From Anaerolineae bacterium (lineage in GTDB: Bacteria > Chloroflexota > Anaerolineae > Aggregatilineales > Phototrophicaceae), in contig JAJEFB010000026.1 in assembly GCA_022820665.1 (NCBI GenBank), positions 62,001 through 126,000 on the forward strand: a stretch of 64,000 bases of DNA. Direction: 5' to 3'. Both the position numbers and the translations under genes were made by a program. The notes beneath the pieces were generated by a model. That model was not told the origin of the DNA and did no database searches. It saw only the letters and a list, made by a program, of their open reading frames with translations. This document shows positions 26,423 through 34,465 of this stretch, piece after piece. Numbering within the stretch: position 1 is the first letter of the stretch; every line of letters starts with the position of its first letter.

Positions 26423-26857
26423 ATGCCCAAAACCAGAAACTTCTCAGACCGTGAAAAACCCAACGCCATAGACCTGCTTGATATCCATAACGACATCAAC
26501 GCCGTCCACCTGCTTGCAGGCATCCATCATCGGTCGCCGCGCCGCCGACAAAACGCAACTTTGTCCGAAAAAAGTTGTTCTTTGTCCGCAAAACGGACAA
26601 TGTCGGAAAAACTTATAACCAAGAAACAACTGCCCGATAGCCCCGCGCCTACTCCCAACGCCGCCATTCAACGCCCAGCCAACCCGATCCGCCCAACCGC
26701 GCCCGCTTCATCGCCGGACTCTAAAAAATCCCCTCCGAAAAAAACAGACTGTATCTATACGGTGTCAATATACTTGCGCAATTTAGAGCTAGAACTAGGA
26801 CATTTCAAGGGTAGTCAAAGGGGGCATTTCAAGGGCAAAAGCCGTCATTTTGGATGA
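26423..26857 (+). CDS. Doubtful hypothetical protein inside the transposable element
   Basis: An open frame of 144 codons from ATG 26423, with GAGG at 26414-26417 as a possible ribosome binding site. The frame stays open upstream to 26294. The product is basic and rich in Pro, Ser and Lys, without hydrophobic core patterns, and resembles no transposase or other family known to me. It ends in HFKGSQRGHFKGKSRHFG, reflecting DNA repeats of CATTTCAAGGG. Probably a chance reading or a decayed passenger. Confidence 0.2.
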   Translation: MPKTRNFSDREKPNAIDLLDIHNDINAVHLLAGIHHRSPRRRQNATLSEKSCSLSAKRTMSEKLITKKQLPDSPAPTPNAAIQRPANPIRPTAPASSPDSKKSPPKKTDCIYTVSIYLRNLELELGHFKGSQRGHFKGKSRHFG

Positions 26858-26884
26858 TTTATGGGGCGATCGACACAAAATGAT

Positions 26885-26902
26885 TTTGAAGCGATTGCCC
26901 TG
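26885..26902 (-). repeat. Right terminal inverted repeat
   Basis: Perfect inverted copy of 26179-26196, followed at once by the second copy of the CTAGCTAGCG target duplication. Confidence 0.85.
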
Positions 26903-26976
26903 CTAGCTAGCGCGAATTCATTAGCGGGCTGACGTGTTATACTGGCGCGAAGATTTTCCACGGACGGGAGAGAGAT

Positions 26977-27747
26977 ATGATCTTGGGCATTGACCACATT
27001 GTCATCGCCGGACCGGACCTGGACAAGCTAACAACGGTCTTTGATTCGCATGGGTTCACTGTTGTCGGCGGCGGCAAACACCCGATCGGCTCCTATAACA
27101 ACTTGATCGGTTTGCAAGATGGCGCCTACATTGAACTGCTGTCCTTTTACGAAGACAGCCCCCAACATTATTGGTGGGATGCCGTTCACGAACGCGGCGG
27201 CGGTTTGATTGACTTCTGTATGGGGACGGACGATGTTCGCGCGGATTATGCGCTGTTCAAAGCGCAAGGCGTCGAAATGAGTCCGCTGGTCAGCTTGAGT
27301 CGCGTTCGCGTCGATGGCTATCAGCTTTCCTGGCTCAACAACGAGGTTTACGGTCCCTATCAAGGTTTAATCCCTTTTGTGATTGAAGACGAGACGCCGC
27401 GGGAAGAACGTGTGCCGAAGGAAAAAACTCATGAGAACGGTGTCAAGAGCATTGATACCATCACGCTTGCCGCGCGCGATCTGGAAGCGGCGCGACGGAT
27501 CATGGGAGCGGTATTGGGACACGCAGGCGAGCCGGTTAACGACGAAAACCTCAATGCCTCTGGCGTCGCCTTTCAAGCCGGTCCGCATCGACTGGAATAC
27601 CTGAGGCCGAATGACAACAGCAGCCCGCTTCATGGGCACATTGAAGCCAACATGCCAGTGCCATATCGAGTTCGCTTCAAGACCGACGGCGAATCCGGGA
27701 CTATCTCGCCAGAAGACGCTGCTGGCGTGAGGATTGCCCTGATCTAG
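26977..27747 (+). CDS. Glyoxalase-like (VOC) domain protein
   Basis: A 256-residue protein beginning ILGIDHIVIAGPDLDKL, the first beta-alpha-beta unit of the vicinal-oxygen-chelate fold, with a second unit at about residues 152-175 (IDTITLAARDLEAARRIMG). This two-module layout matches the Glyoxalase_3-type family, whose substrates are mostly unknown. Putative metal residues are His6 and Glu46 (AYIELLSF). The ribosome binding sequence GGGAGAGAG precedes ATG 26977. Its own promoter region borders the transposable element, which ends only 74 bp upstream. Confidence 0.85.
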   Translation: MILGIDHIVIAGPDLDKLTTVFDSHGFTVVGGGKHPIGSYNNLIGLQDGAYIELLSFYEDSPQHYWWDAVHERGGGLIDFCMGTDDVRADYALFKAQGVEMSPLVSLSRVRVDGYQLSWLNNEVYGPYQGLIPFVIEDETPREERVPKEKTHENGVKSIDTITLAARDLEAARRIMGAVLGHAGEPVNDENLNASGVAFQAGPHRLEYLRPNDNSSPLHGHIEANMPVPYRVRFKTDGESGTISPEDAAGVRIALI

Positions 27748-27796
27748 CATCTTCGATTTCCACTATCAGCAAGCGGCTTGGCATTAAGCCTTTACT

Positions 27797-27825
27797 TTGG
27801 CGACGTTTGTGAAAGGCGTTATACT
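27797..27825 (+). promoter_or_regulatory. Sigma70-type promoter before the flavin-type gene
   Basis: TTGGCG (27797-27802), 17-bp spacer, TATACT (27820-27825), placed 80 bp before ATG 27907. Confidence 0.55.
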
Positions 27826-27906
27826 TGGCTCAAATAAGCTGTCCGCTTACGGCAATTGTCCGGCGGCGTGAATACTGACTGCTTGTGTTTGGAGGACAAG
27901 AGACTT

Positions 27907-28422
27907 ATGAGCGAAGAACGAAAATATCCCGAATGGATGGGCAAGATGCGCGGGCTGTATCCGCCGGAGATCAAGGAGTTTCTGGATGGCGCGGTGGTAG
28001 CGCGCATCGCCACAATCGATAGCAAGGGCGACCCCTATATCACCCCGGTCTGGCAAGAATGGGACGGCGAGGCGATGTGGGTCATCCCGCGCGCCAAGAC
28101 GATCTTCGCGCAGCATCTGATGCGCAATCCGCGCTGTTCGGTTTCCTGCGCCATGGACGTCAGTCCCTATACCCGCGTCCTGTTCCGTGGCGGCGCGGAA
28201 ATTGTCGAGGGACCGGCTCTGATGCACGGCGAGTGGCTGGAAATCGCTCGTCGCATGGCTGTACGATATCTGGGCGAGCGCGGTCCGGAGTATCTCGAGC
28301 CGTCGAGGGTCCGACCACGCTATCTGGTGAAAATCGTGCCGGAAAAGACGATTTCCTGGGAAGGCGTCGAATGGGCGGCGAAATACCTCGATGACCCAGA
28401 CGCCCCGGCAGCCCCGCACTAA
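27907..28422 (+). CDS. Pyridoxamine 5'-phosphate oxidase-like flavin-binding protein
   Basis: A 171-residue protein of the split-barrel PNPOx-like family. VARIATIDSKGDPYITPVWQEWDGEAMWV is its typical first part, where the flavin or F420 cofactor is bound, followed by the NPRCSVSCAMD segment. Relatives include F420-dependent and heme-degradation-like proteins. I cannot tell which cofactor is used. ATG 27907 fits GGAGG at 27891-27895; upstream in-frame codons to 27856 have no support. It precedes the CUT2 importer by 56 bp and may be co-transcribed. Confidence 0.85.
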   Translation: MSEERKYPEWMGKMRGLYPPEIKEFLDGAVVARIATIDSKGDPYITPVWQEWDGEAMWVIPRAKTIFAQHLMRNPRCSVSCAMDVSPYTRVLFRGGAEIVEGPALMHGEWLEIARRMAVRYLGERGPEYLEPSRVRPRYLVKIVPEKTISWEGVEWAAKYLDDPDAPAAPH

Positions 28423-28478
28423 GTTGCATCATTGAACCGTCCGTGCAGGGCGCTTGCCGCACAGTTTGACAGTCAGGA

Positions 28479-29462
28479 ATGCAAATGAGCCTGGCCAAGC
28501 CATACGAAGACGGAACGGGTTTCAGCGCTTGGCGACTGCGCAAGCTAGTCGTGGATTATGGCGTATATATGGCGCTGGCTGTCTTGCTTGTTGCCGCCGT
28601 ATTCTTGACGCCGAAATTGTACGAGGTCAACACGATTGCGGTGGTCATGCGGCAAGCGTCGCAGTTGGGCATTGTGGCGATTGGGCAGACGATGATTTTG
28701 CTGGTCGCCGGACTTGACTTGTCGGTCGGCGGCATTTTTATCATGACCTCGATAGTGGTGGCGGATGTTACCAACGGTCGCAACGAGATGGTACTGCCAG
28801 CAATCCTGATCTCGCTGGGCATTGGCGCGCTGATTGGCGCTGGCAACGGTGTTCTGGTGACGAAGCGCCGGGTGCCCCCGTTTGTGGCGACGCTGGGGAT
28901 GCTGGTGCTGGTCAAAGGCGCCACGCAAGCCTACACGAAAGGCGTGCCCGGCGGCTTCGTGCCGGAGATAATGGGCATCGTCAATCAGTCCTGGTTTGTG
29001 CTTTCGATTCCGCTGCTATTGTGGTTGGGGCTGAACGCGTTCTTCATTTTCGTTTTGCGGCGCACTGCCTATGGTCGCAAGGTCTACGCAGTGGGCAGCA
29101 ATATCGAGGCGGCGCGCCTTTCGGGCATCTCAGTCGACGCCATCCGCATTTCCGTATATATCCTGGGTAGCTGCCTGGCGGTGGTTTCCGGCGTCGTGCT
29201 GACCGGCTATGTCGGCTATGTAGATCGCTTTATCGGCACGGGACTGGAACTGGATTCGATTGCGGCGGCGATCGTCGGCGGGACTGCCTTTGTGGGTGGC
29301 CGCGGCGGCTTGCTGGGGACGATCGCCGGTGTGCTGATAATTCAGTTGTTGAGTACGATGGCGGTGCTGATGGGCTTGGATATCGAAGTGCAGTTCATCA
29401 TTAAGGGCTTGGTGATTCTGGGCGCAGTTACCTTGTACAGCCTCGCCAGTATCGAAGAGTAA
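28479..29462 (+). CDS. Sugar ABC importer permease, RbsC type (CUT2)
   Basis: A 327-residue BPD_transp_2 permease with 8-10 membrane segments. LGIVAIGQTMILLVAGLDLSVG is the hallmark of RbsC/AraH/XylH proteins. GRKVYAVGSNIEAARLSGI is the coupling loop, and VGGTAFVGGRGG the conserved late loop. It is one of two permeases in this operon (the other is 32309-33283), so a heterodimeric channel is likely. The order permease, binding protein, ATPase, permease is seen in some CUT2 systems. Confidence 0.92.
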   Translation: MQMSLAKPYEDGTGFSAWRLRKLVVDYGVYMALAVLLVAAVFLTPKLYEVNTIAVVMRQASQLGIVAIGQTMILLVAGLDLSVGGIFIMTSIVVADVTNGRNEMVLPAILISLGIGALIGAGNGVLVTKRRVPPFVATLGMLVLVKGATQAYTKGVPGGFVPEIMGIVNQSWFVLSIPLLLWLGLNAFFIFVLRRTAYGRKVYAVGSNIEAARLSGISVDAIRISVYILGSCLAVVSGVVLTGYVGYVDRFIGTGLELDSIAAAIVGGTAFVGGRGGLLGTIAGVLIIQLLSTMAVLMGLDIEVQFIIKGLVILGAVTLYSLASIEE

Positions 29463-29569
29463 GGATTCGGAGAGAAAAGGGGGGACGATTGGGACAATCT
29501 AAACTTTAGGAAGCAGGTCATGCGCGATGACGCGTTTCGACTTATAGAAAACTTTAGGAGGAAAACGCA

Positions 29570-30712
29570 ATGTTGAGGAAATTGACTTACGGGTTGCTCG
29601 TATTGTCTCTGCTGCTAGGCACGTCACTTGTGTCGCTTGGCCAAGATGACGGCATGATGGAGTTCGAAATCACGCAGGAGATGATTGATGCTTCGCCGTA
29701 TTTGCAAAGTGTACTTTCACGCCTGGATCAAGTCTATGACACCAGCGATTTCGCCAAGGATCCACCCTATCGCATCGCCTTTGCGGCGCAGGGCACCAGC
29801 AACGCCTGGTCGGCGCTGATGGATGCGCATGCCTATTGGTACGTTGAGGAACTGGGCGAAGATGTCGTCTCTGAATTGCTCTACGGCGACGCGCAGGCCA
29901 GCGCCGATGTTCAGGTGCCGCAGGTGGAAGACCTGCTGGCGCAAGAACCGGATGCGCTGATTCTTGTTCCGATGGGCGCGGCCGCATTGTCGGCGCCGGT
30001 CGAGCGCGCCATGATGCAGGGCGTTCCCGTTGTGCTTTGCGCCAGCGCGGTGGAGACCGATAACTTCGTCACCGAGGTCGGGACCAATCTCTACACCGTC
30101 GGCGCAAACCTGGCGATGTACTTGATCAACACGGTCGGCGCTGATGGCGATTTCCTGATGATGACGGGTATCCCGGGCGTGACGACCTCGGTCATCATGG
30201 AAGAAGGCGCCCTGGCCGTATTTGATTCCTACGGCATTGAACTGCTCGACAACCAACCGGGCTTCTGGTCGCCAGCCGAAGGCAAGAAGATCATGGAGAC
30301 CTAGCTGGCGCAGCACGGCGACGGGATTGATGGTATTTGGACCGGCGGCGCGCAGATGGCGCAAGGCATCATCAGCGCCTATGAGGATGCCGGCATGGAA
30401 ATCCCGCCGATCGCGGGCGGGGAAATGCAGAATGGCTTCTTGCGTTCGGCGATGGATCACGGCTTCGAATTCTACGCCTGGATGTACCCCAACGCGATGA
30501 TCACAGTCTGCCTGGACGCCGCCATTCAGATTCTGCAAGGCGAGCCTACCTCGCGCTTCATTGACTTCGTCGACACCATGCCCGAAGCCCGTCCCTTCAC
30601 CGATGCCGAGGCTGAGGATTACTACAGACCGAGATGGAGCGACGACGTGCATGGTCCGATCACCATGCCGGATGAGAAACTTGCGGAGCTTGGTTTCCTC
30701 GTTGAAGAGTAG
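29570..30712 (+). pseudogene. CUT2 sugar-binding protein gene interrupted by an in-frame TAG
   Basis: One continuous frame of 381 codons encodes a periplasmic-binding-protein-like (Peripla_BP_4, RbsB-type) sugar-binding protein, but codon 245 (30302-30304) is TAG. The first part (29570-30304, 244 aa) has a signal peptide ending before QDDG and the first lobe; the second (30305-30712) supplies the rest (GIWTGGAQMAQGI through FLVEE). Both sides keep the frame and family pattern, so a single TGG or CAG to TAG change is enough to explain it. Trp is likely because relatives often have a K-x-M-E-x-W-L pattern here (recollection, unchecked). A very strong AGGAGG ribosome binding site precedes ATG 29570. 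It could be a recent null mutation, a sequence error, or readthrough. Confidence 0.85.
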
Positions 30713-30738
30713 GGTATCCGCAGAACCTTAAGGCACTC

Positions 30739-30778
30739 GCGGTATCCGGGGAGGCTGCCCTCTCTGGATACCGCTTTT
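30739..30778 (+). terminator. Strong hairpin followed by TTTT, inside the CUT2 operon
   Basis: Arms 30739-30754 and 30759-30774 pair over 16 bp (two G-U pairs) with a CTGC loop, then TTTT. It sits between the binding-protein gene and the ATPase gene and can act as a partial terminator that keeps binding-protein mRNA in excess. Confidence 0.75.
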
Positions 30779-30800
30779 CCGTCGACTGACGGAGCGATGC

Positions 30801-32312
30801 ATGAGCGAATACATCCTGGAGATGCTTAACATCTCCAAATCATTTGCCGGCGTACATGCGCTGAAGGACGTATCAATGCGCTGCAAGCCGGGCAAGATAT
30901 ACGGGCTTGTGGGCGAGAATGGCGCCGGCAAGTCGACCTTGATGAAGATCCTCGCGGGCGCCTACAAGGCGGATGCTGGCGAGATCATCTACAAGGGCGA
31001 ACAGCGCGAAGGGGCGTCTGCTGGCGAGGTCATCGACAGCGGCATCAGCATCATCTATCAGGAACTGGCGCTTGTGCCGCAGATGTCCGTGGCGGAGAAC
31101 ATCTTCCTCGGGCGCGAGCCGCGTTATGCGCTTGGGCTGCTGAACTTGAAAGAACTACACCAGGGCGCGGCCGAATTGCTGGCGCGCTTGGGAATCTCGC
31201 TAGATACGCGTTTGCCAGTCAGGGAATTGACCGTTGCGCAGCGTCAACTTGTCGAAATCGCCAAGGCGCTTTCCCAGAATGCCGATCTCATCGTCATGGA
31301 CGAGCCATCGGCGATCCTGGCGGGCAGCGAACTCGATCAATTGTTTAGCATCATCGAGTCGCTGGTGGTGCAGGGCGTCACCATCATCTACATCTCTCAT
31401 CGGCTGGACGAGGTCTTTCGCATCGCCGACGAGGTGACGGTGCTGAAGGATGGCGAGTTGGTAGATACCCGTCCCATCGATCAATTGGATCGCTCCACTT
31501 TGGTTGAACTGATGGTCGGGCGGCCGCTGGATGAAATTTTCCCGCAGACGGAACACGAGCAGGGTCAATTGCTGCTTGTTGCCGAGAATATTTCCACCGA
31601 AACCATACTGGAAGACGCCAGCCTGGAACTTTACGAGGGCGAAATACTGGGCATTGCCGGCATGGTCGGCTCGGGGCGGACGGAACTGGCGCGCGCTCTA
31701 TTCGGCGCAGATCCCTTGACGAGCGGGCAGATCACGCTGGCTGGCGCCAAAGGCGCGAGTTGGATCAATCCGGCGCAGGCGATTGCTTCGGGCTTGGTTC
31801 TGGTGCCGGAAGATCGCAAGTCGCACGGGCTTTTCACTTCACTGTCCGTGCGTATCAACGTCACGCTGCCCATTCTGTCGCGCCTCACGCGTTTTGGCGT
31901 GCTGCAAAGCCTGGCGGAGGACGAAATTGTTGCAGAGGCGAAAGAGCGGCTGTCCATCGTTATGGCTTCCGCTGATCAGGAAGCGCAATACCTCAGCGGG
32001 GGCAATCAGCAGAAGGTTGTGCTAGCGAAGTGGCTGGAAACGGATCCGGCCATAGTCATCCTGGATGAGCCAACTCGCGGCGTCGACGTCGGCGCTAAAT
32101 TCGAAATCTACAAGCTGATGCGCCAACTGAACGATCGCGGCATCGCGATTGTGATGATCTCGTCAGAACTGCCCGAGGTGATCGGCATGAGCGATCGGAT
32201 TCTGGTCATGAACGATGGACGCATTGTGGGCGAAGTCGCGCAGGAGGAGGCGACCGAGGCAGGCATCATTGAACTCGCCACGATGGCTGACGCGGGAGCG
32301 GAGCCTTCATGA
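30801..32312 (+). CDS. Sugar ABC importer ATPase, RbsA/MglA type (two-domain)
   Basis: A 503-residue ATPase with two nucleotide-binding domains. Domain 1 has Walker A GENGAGKST (38-46), a signature region LTVAQRQLVEIAKAL and Walker B LIVMDEPSAIL. Domain 2 has the degenerate Walker A GMVGSGRTEL, the signature LSGGNQQKVVLAKWL and Walker B VILDEPTRGVD. A weak first signature and weak second Walker A are normal for CUT2 ATPases. It overlaps the next permease by four bases. The importer is complete apart from the interrupted binding protein. Confidence 0.94.
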   Translation: MSEYILEMLNISKSFAGVHALKDVSMRCKPGKIYGLVGENGAGKSTLMKILAGAYKADAGEIIYKGEQREGASAGEVIDSGISIIYQELALVPQMSVAENIFLGREPRYALGLLNLKELHQGAAELLARLGISLDTRLPVRELTVAQRQLVEIAKALSQNADLIVMDEPSAILAGSELDQLFSIIESLVVQGVTIIYISHRLDEVFRIADEVTVLKDGELVDTRPIDQLDRSTLVELMVGRPLDEIFPQTEHEQGQLLLVAENISTETILEDASLELYEGEILGIAGMVGSGRTELARALFGADPLTSGQITLAGAKGASWINPAQAIASGLVLVPEDRKSHGLFTSLSVRINVTLPILSRLTRFGVLQSLAEDEIVAEAKERLSIVMASADQEAQYLSGGNQQKVVLAKWLETDPAIVILDEPTRGVDVGAKFEIYKLMRQLNDRGIAIVMISSELPEVIGMSDRILVMNDGRIVGEVAQEEATEAGIIELATMADAGAEPS

Positions 32313-33283
32313 ACGTCTCGGCGCGACTATTCGGCGGGCTGTCCGGTTCCCAGCGGCTGTTTCTGCGACGCTACGGTCCGATCTTTGCCGTCTATGGTTT
32401 TATTGTCGTTCTCATCATCATCGGCGCCACGCAGTCCGAGCGCTTTCTCACCGCGCGCAACCTGACCAATGTCGCGCGACAGTCCGCTTTCCTGGGGATC
32501 GTCGCGCTGGGGCAGATGCTCGTCATATTGACGGCGGGAATTGATCTCTCGGTTGGGTCGCTGGTCAAGGTGTCTATTCTGGTTTCGGCGATCATAATGA
32601 ATGGCGAAAGCAGCAATTTGTTTGTTGCGATCGTCGCTACCCTCGGGTTGGGTGTGCTAGTGGGATTGATTCATGGCTTTTTGATCAATGAGTTGCGAAT
32701 CGCGCCTTTTATCGTCACGCTGGCGTCTATGGTGATTTTGCGCGGGATCGGCTTGAGCATTTCTACATCACCGGTTGGCAAAGCCAGTCGAGAATTCATC
32801 ATGTTTTATGTGCAGAAGATCGGACCGGTGCCGATAATCGCGTTTATGTTCGCCGTGATGCTGGTACTGACCGCGCTGCTGCTGCGTTATACCGTTTTTG
32901 GCAAATATCTCTTCGCAATAGGCGGCAACGAAGAAGTTGCTCATCTGTCGGGGGTCCCTGTAAAACTGGCGCGCTATGGCGTCTATGTGATTTGTTCTGT
33001 CACAGCATCAATTACGGGACTGCTTTGGCTTTCGCGCATGGGAGTCGGCGATCCTGCCATCGGCGACGGCATTGAATTGCAGACGATAACCGCGGTGATC
33101 ATCGGTGGCACCAGTCTATTTGGAGGGCGCGCCAGCGTCGCCGGCACCCTCGGGGGAGTGCTGCTGCTGGGTGTGACGGCGAATCTGCTGGTCATGCTCG
33201 GTGTGAACCAGTTCATTCAGGGTTTGATCCAAGGCATCATCATTGTCGCCGCTGTGGCCATTTACAAACAAGAAGGGGATTAG
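32309..33283 (+). CDS. Sugar ABC importer permease, RbsC type (CUT2)
   Basis: A 324-residue BPD_transp_2 permease. LGIVALGQMLVILTAGIDLSVGSLVK is the family hallmark; GKYLFAIGGNEEVAHLSGV is the coupling loop and IIGGTSLFGGRASVAGT the late loop. It overlaps the ATPase stop by four bases. It is only partly similar to the permease at 28479-29462, which it should accompany as a heterodimer. Confidence 0.93.
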   Translation: MNVSARLFGGLSGSQRLFLRRYGPIFAVYGFIVVLIIIGATQSERFLTARNLTNVARQSAFLGIVALGQMLVILTAGIDLSVGSLVKVSILVSAIIMNGESSNLFVAIVATLGLGVLVGLIHGFLINELRIAPFIVTLASMVILRGIGLSISTSPVGKASREFIMFYVQKIGPVPIIAFMFAVMLVLTALLLRYTVFGKYLFAIGGNEEVAHLSGVPVKLARYGVYVICSVTASITGLLWLSRMGVGDPAIGDGIELQTITAVIIGGTSLFGGRASVAGTLGGVLLLGVTANLLVMLGVNQFIQGLIQGIIIVAAVAIYKQEGD

Positions 33284-33285
33284 GC

Positions 33286-34449
33286 TTGACGACTCAAATA
33301 CGCGCTTCACGTCCGTCCATCAACGCGCTCCAGCCAAGCTTGATTCGTAAAGTGGCTAACGCCGCGATTGGAAAAACGGATGTCATACCCTTGTGGTTTG
33401 GTGAACCCGACAAGCCAACACCGCAATTCATACGGGAAGCGGCCAAGGACGCGATCGACGAGGGGCAGACTTTTTATCAGCCCAATTTGGGGATCGTCGA
33501 ATTGCGCGAGGCTCTGGCAACCTATACAAACGGCTTGTACGGGACAGCGCTCAGACTCGACAATATCGCGGTTACGCCCTCGGGTATGACTGCATTGTCG
33601 GTCGTCCTGCAGTGCATTGTGGCCGAGGGCGATACCGTAGTGATTCCCTCGCCGGTCTGGCCCAACTTGCCTTCCGCCGCCCGGATTCTTGGCGCCGAGA
33701 TAGCGCGTGTTTCCTTGCGCCCCGCGGCGGAGAAATGGCAGCTTGATTTGGATGAGTTGTTCGATGCCTGTAGCGCGAATACACGCGCCATGTTGATCAA
33801 TTCGCCCAACAATCCGACCGGCTGGATGCTCGAGGACAATGAACAGCAGGAGATTCTGGACTTTTGCCGGGAGCGAGACATTTGGCTGATCGCCGACGAA
33901 GTATATAATCGCATCGTCTATGATCGCAGTTGCGCGCCGAGCTTCATAGACAAGGTCACCGATGAAGACAAATACCTGATCATCAATAGCTTTTCAAAAT
34001 CCTGGGCGATGACAGGCTGGCGATTGGGCTGGATTACAATGCCTGCTTCGCTGATATCGGCGGTGGAAATGGTGACCGAGTACAATTTCTCCTGTATCTT
34101 CTCGCCGACGCAGATCGCCGGGATAACCGCGCTTAGGGAAGGCGAGGACTTCATTCGCTCTTCGACAGCGCGCTATCGGGCGGCATTGGACCTGCTGATC
34201 GATTCCTTGTCCGAATTGCCGCGCGTCAGCTTGCCGGCGCCACAGGCGACTTTCTATGCCTTTTTCACCGTCGAAGGCATGAGAGACAGTTATTCCTTCG
34301 CGCTGGATGTCTTGCGGGAGACGGGCGTCGGCTTGGCGCCGGGCGCCGCCTTTGGTCCGCAAGGAGAAGGCTACCTGCGCTTGTGTTTTGCCGTCGAGCT
34401 CGAATTGTTAGAGCGGGCGCTTTGCCAAATGAAACCGCTGCTGATTTGA
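33286..34449 (+). CDS. Class I/II PLP-dependent aminotransferase
   Basis: A 387-residue fold-type I aminotransferase. LWFGEPDKPTP and FYQPNLGIVELREAL open the substrate area, NSPNNPTGWML holds the conserved Asn-Pro-x-Gly, IADEVYNRI the Asp that contacts the PLP nitrogen, and NSFSKSWAMTGWRLGW the Schiff-base Lys and the substrate-carboxylate Arg region. The amino donor is unknown. TTG 33286 is the start: AAGGGG lies eight bases before it and only two bases separate it from the permease stop, so it belongs to the CUT2 operon. It may convert an amino-bearing product of the imported compound. Confidence 0.9.
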   Translation: MTTQIRASRPSINALQPSLIRKVANAAIGKTDVIPLWFGEPDKPTPQFIREAAKDAIDEGQTFYQPNLGIVELREALATYTNGLYGTALRLDNIAVTPSGMTALSVVLQCIVAEGDTVVIPSPVWPNLPSAARILGAEIARVSLRPAAEKWQLDLDELFDACSANTRAMLINSPNNPTGWMLEDNEQQEILDFCRERDIWLIADEVYNRIVYDRSCAPSFIDKVTDEDKYLIINSFSKSWAMTGWRLGWITMPASLISAVEMVTEYNFSCIFSPTQIAGITALREGEDFIRSSTARYRAALDLLIDSLSELPRVSLPAPQATFYAFFTVEGMRDSYSFALDVLRETGVGLAPGAAFGPQGEGYLRLCFAVELELLERALCQMKPLLI

Positions 34450-34465
34450 CCCGGCGGGCTTTGGA

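Larger units (their letters stand above)
26179..26902. mobile_element. Non-autonomous (MITE-like) element, probably ISAs1-family derived
   Basis: A 724-bp element. The ends are 18-bp perfect inverted repeats CAGGGCAATCGCTTCAAA (26179-26196 and its complement at 26885-26902). They are flanked by an identical 10-bp direct repeat, CTAGCTAGCG, at 26169-26178 and 26903-26912, the target duplication. Ends starting CAGGG and a duplication of 8-10 bp agree with what I know of ISAs1-family insertion sequences; the family assignment is inference. No transposase is encoded inside, so it must be moved by an enzyme from elsewhere. The interior has tandem repeats, small hairpins and an unrecognised open reading frame. 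Intact ends suggest a recent insertion. Confidence 0.8.
26100..26976. other. Gene-poor stretch holding a non-autonomous element
   Basis: 877 bp without a convincing conserved gene between the metallo-hydrolase and the VOC gene. Most of it (26179-26902) is a transposable element inserted in CTAGCTAGCG. Outside it are about 80 bp upstream with no feature seen, and about 60 bp downstream carrying a possible -10 box (TATACT, 26938-26943) without a good -35 partner. Confidence 0.7.

Noticed and set aside
26423-26857. Transposase inside the 724-bp element
   Set aside because: The only long frame is Pro/Ser/Lys-rich without DDE-type motifs and too short for an ISAs1-type transposase.
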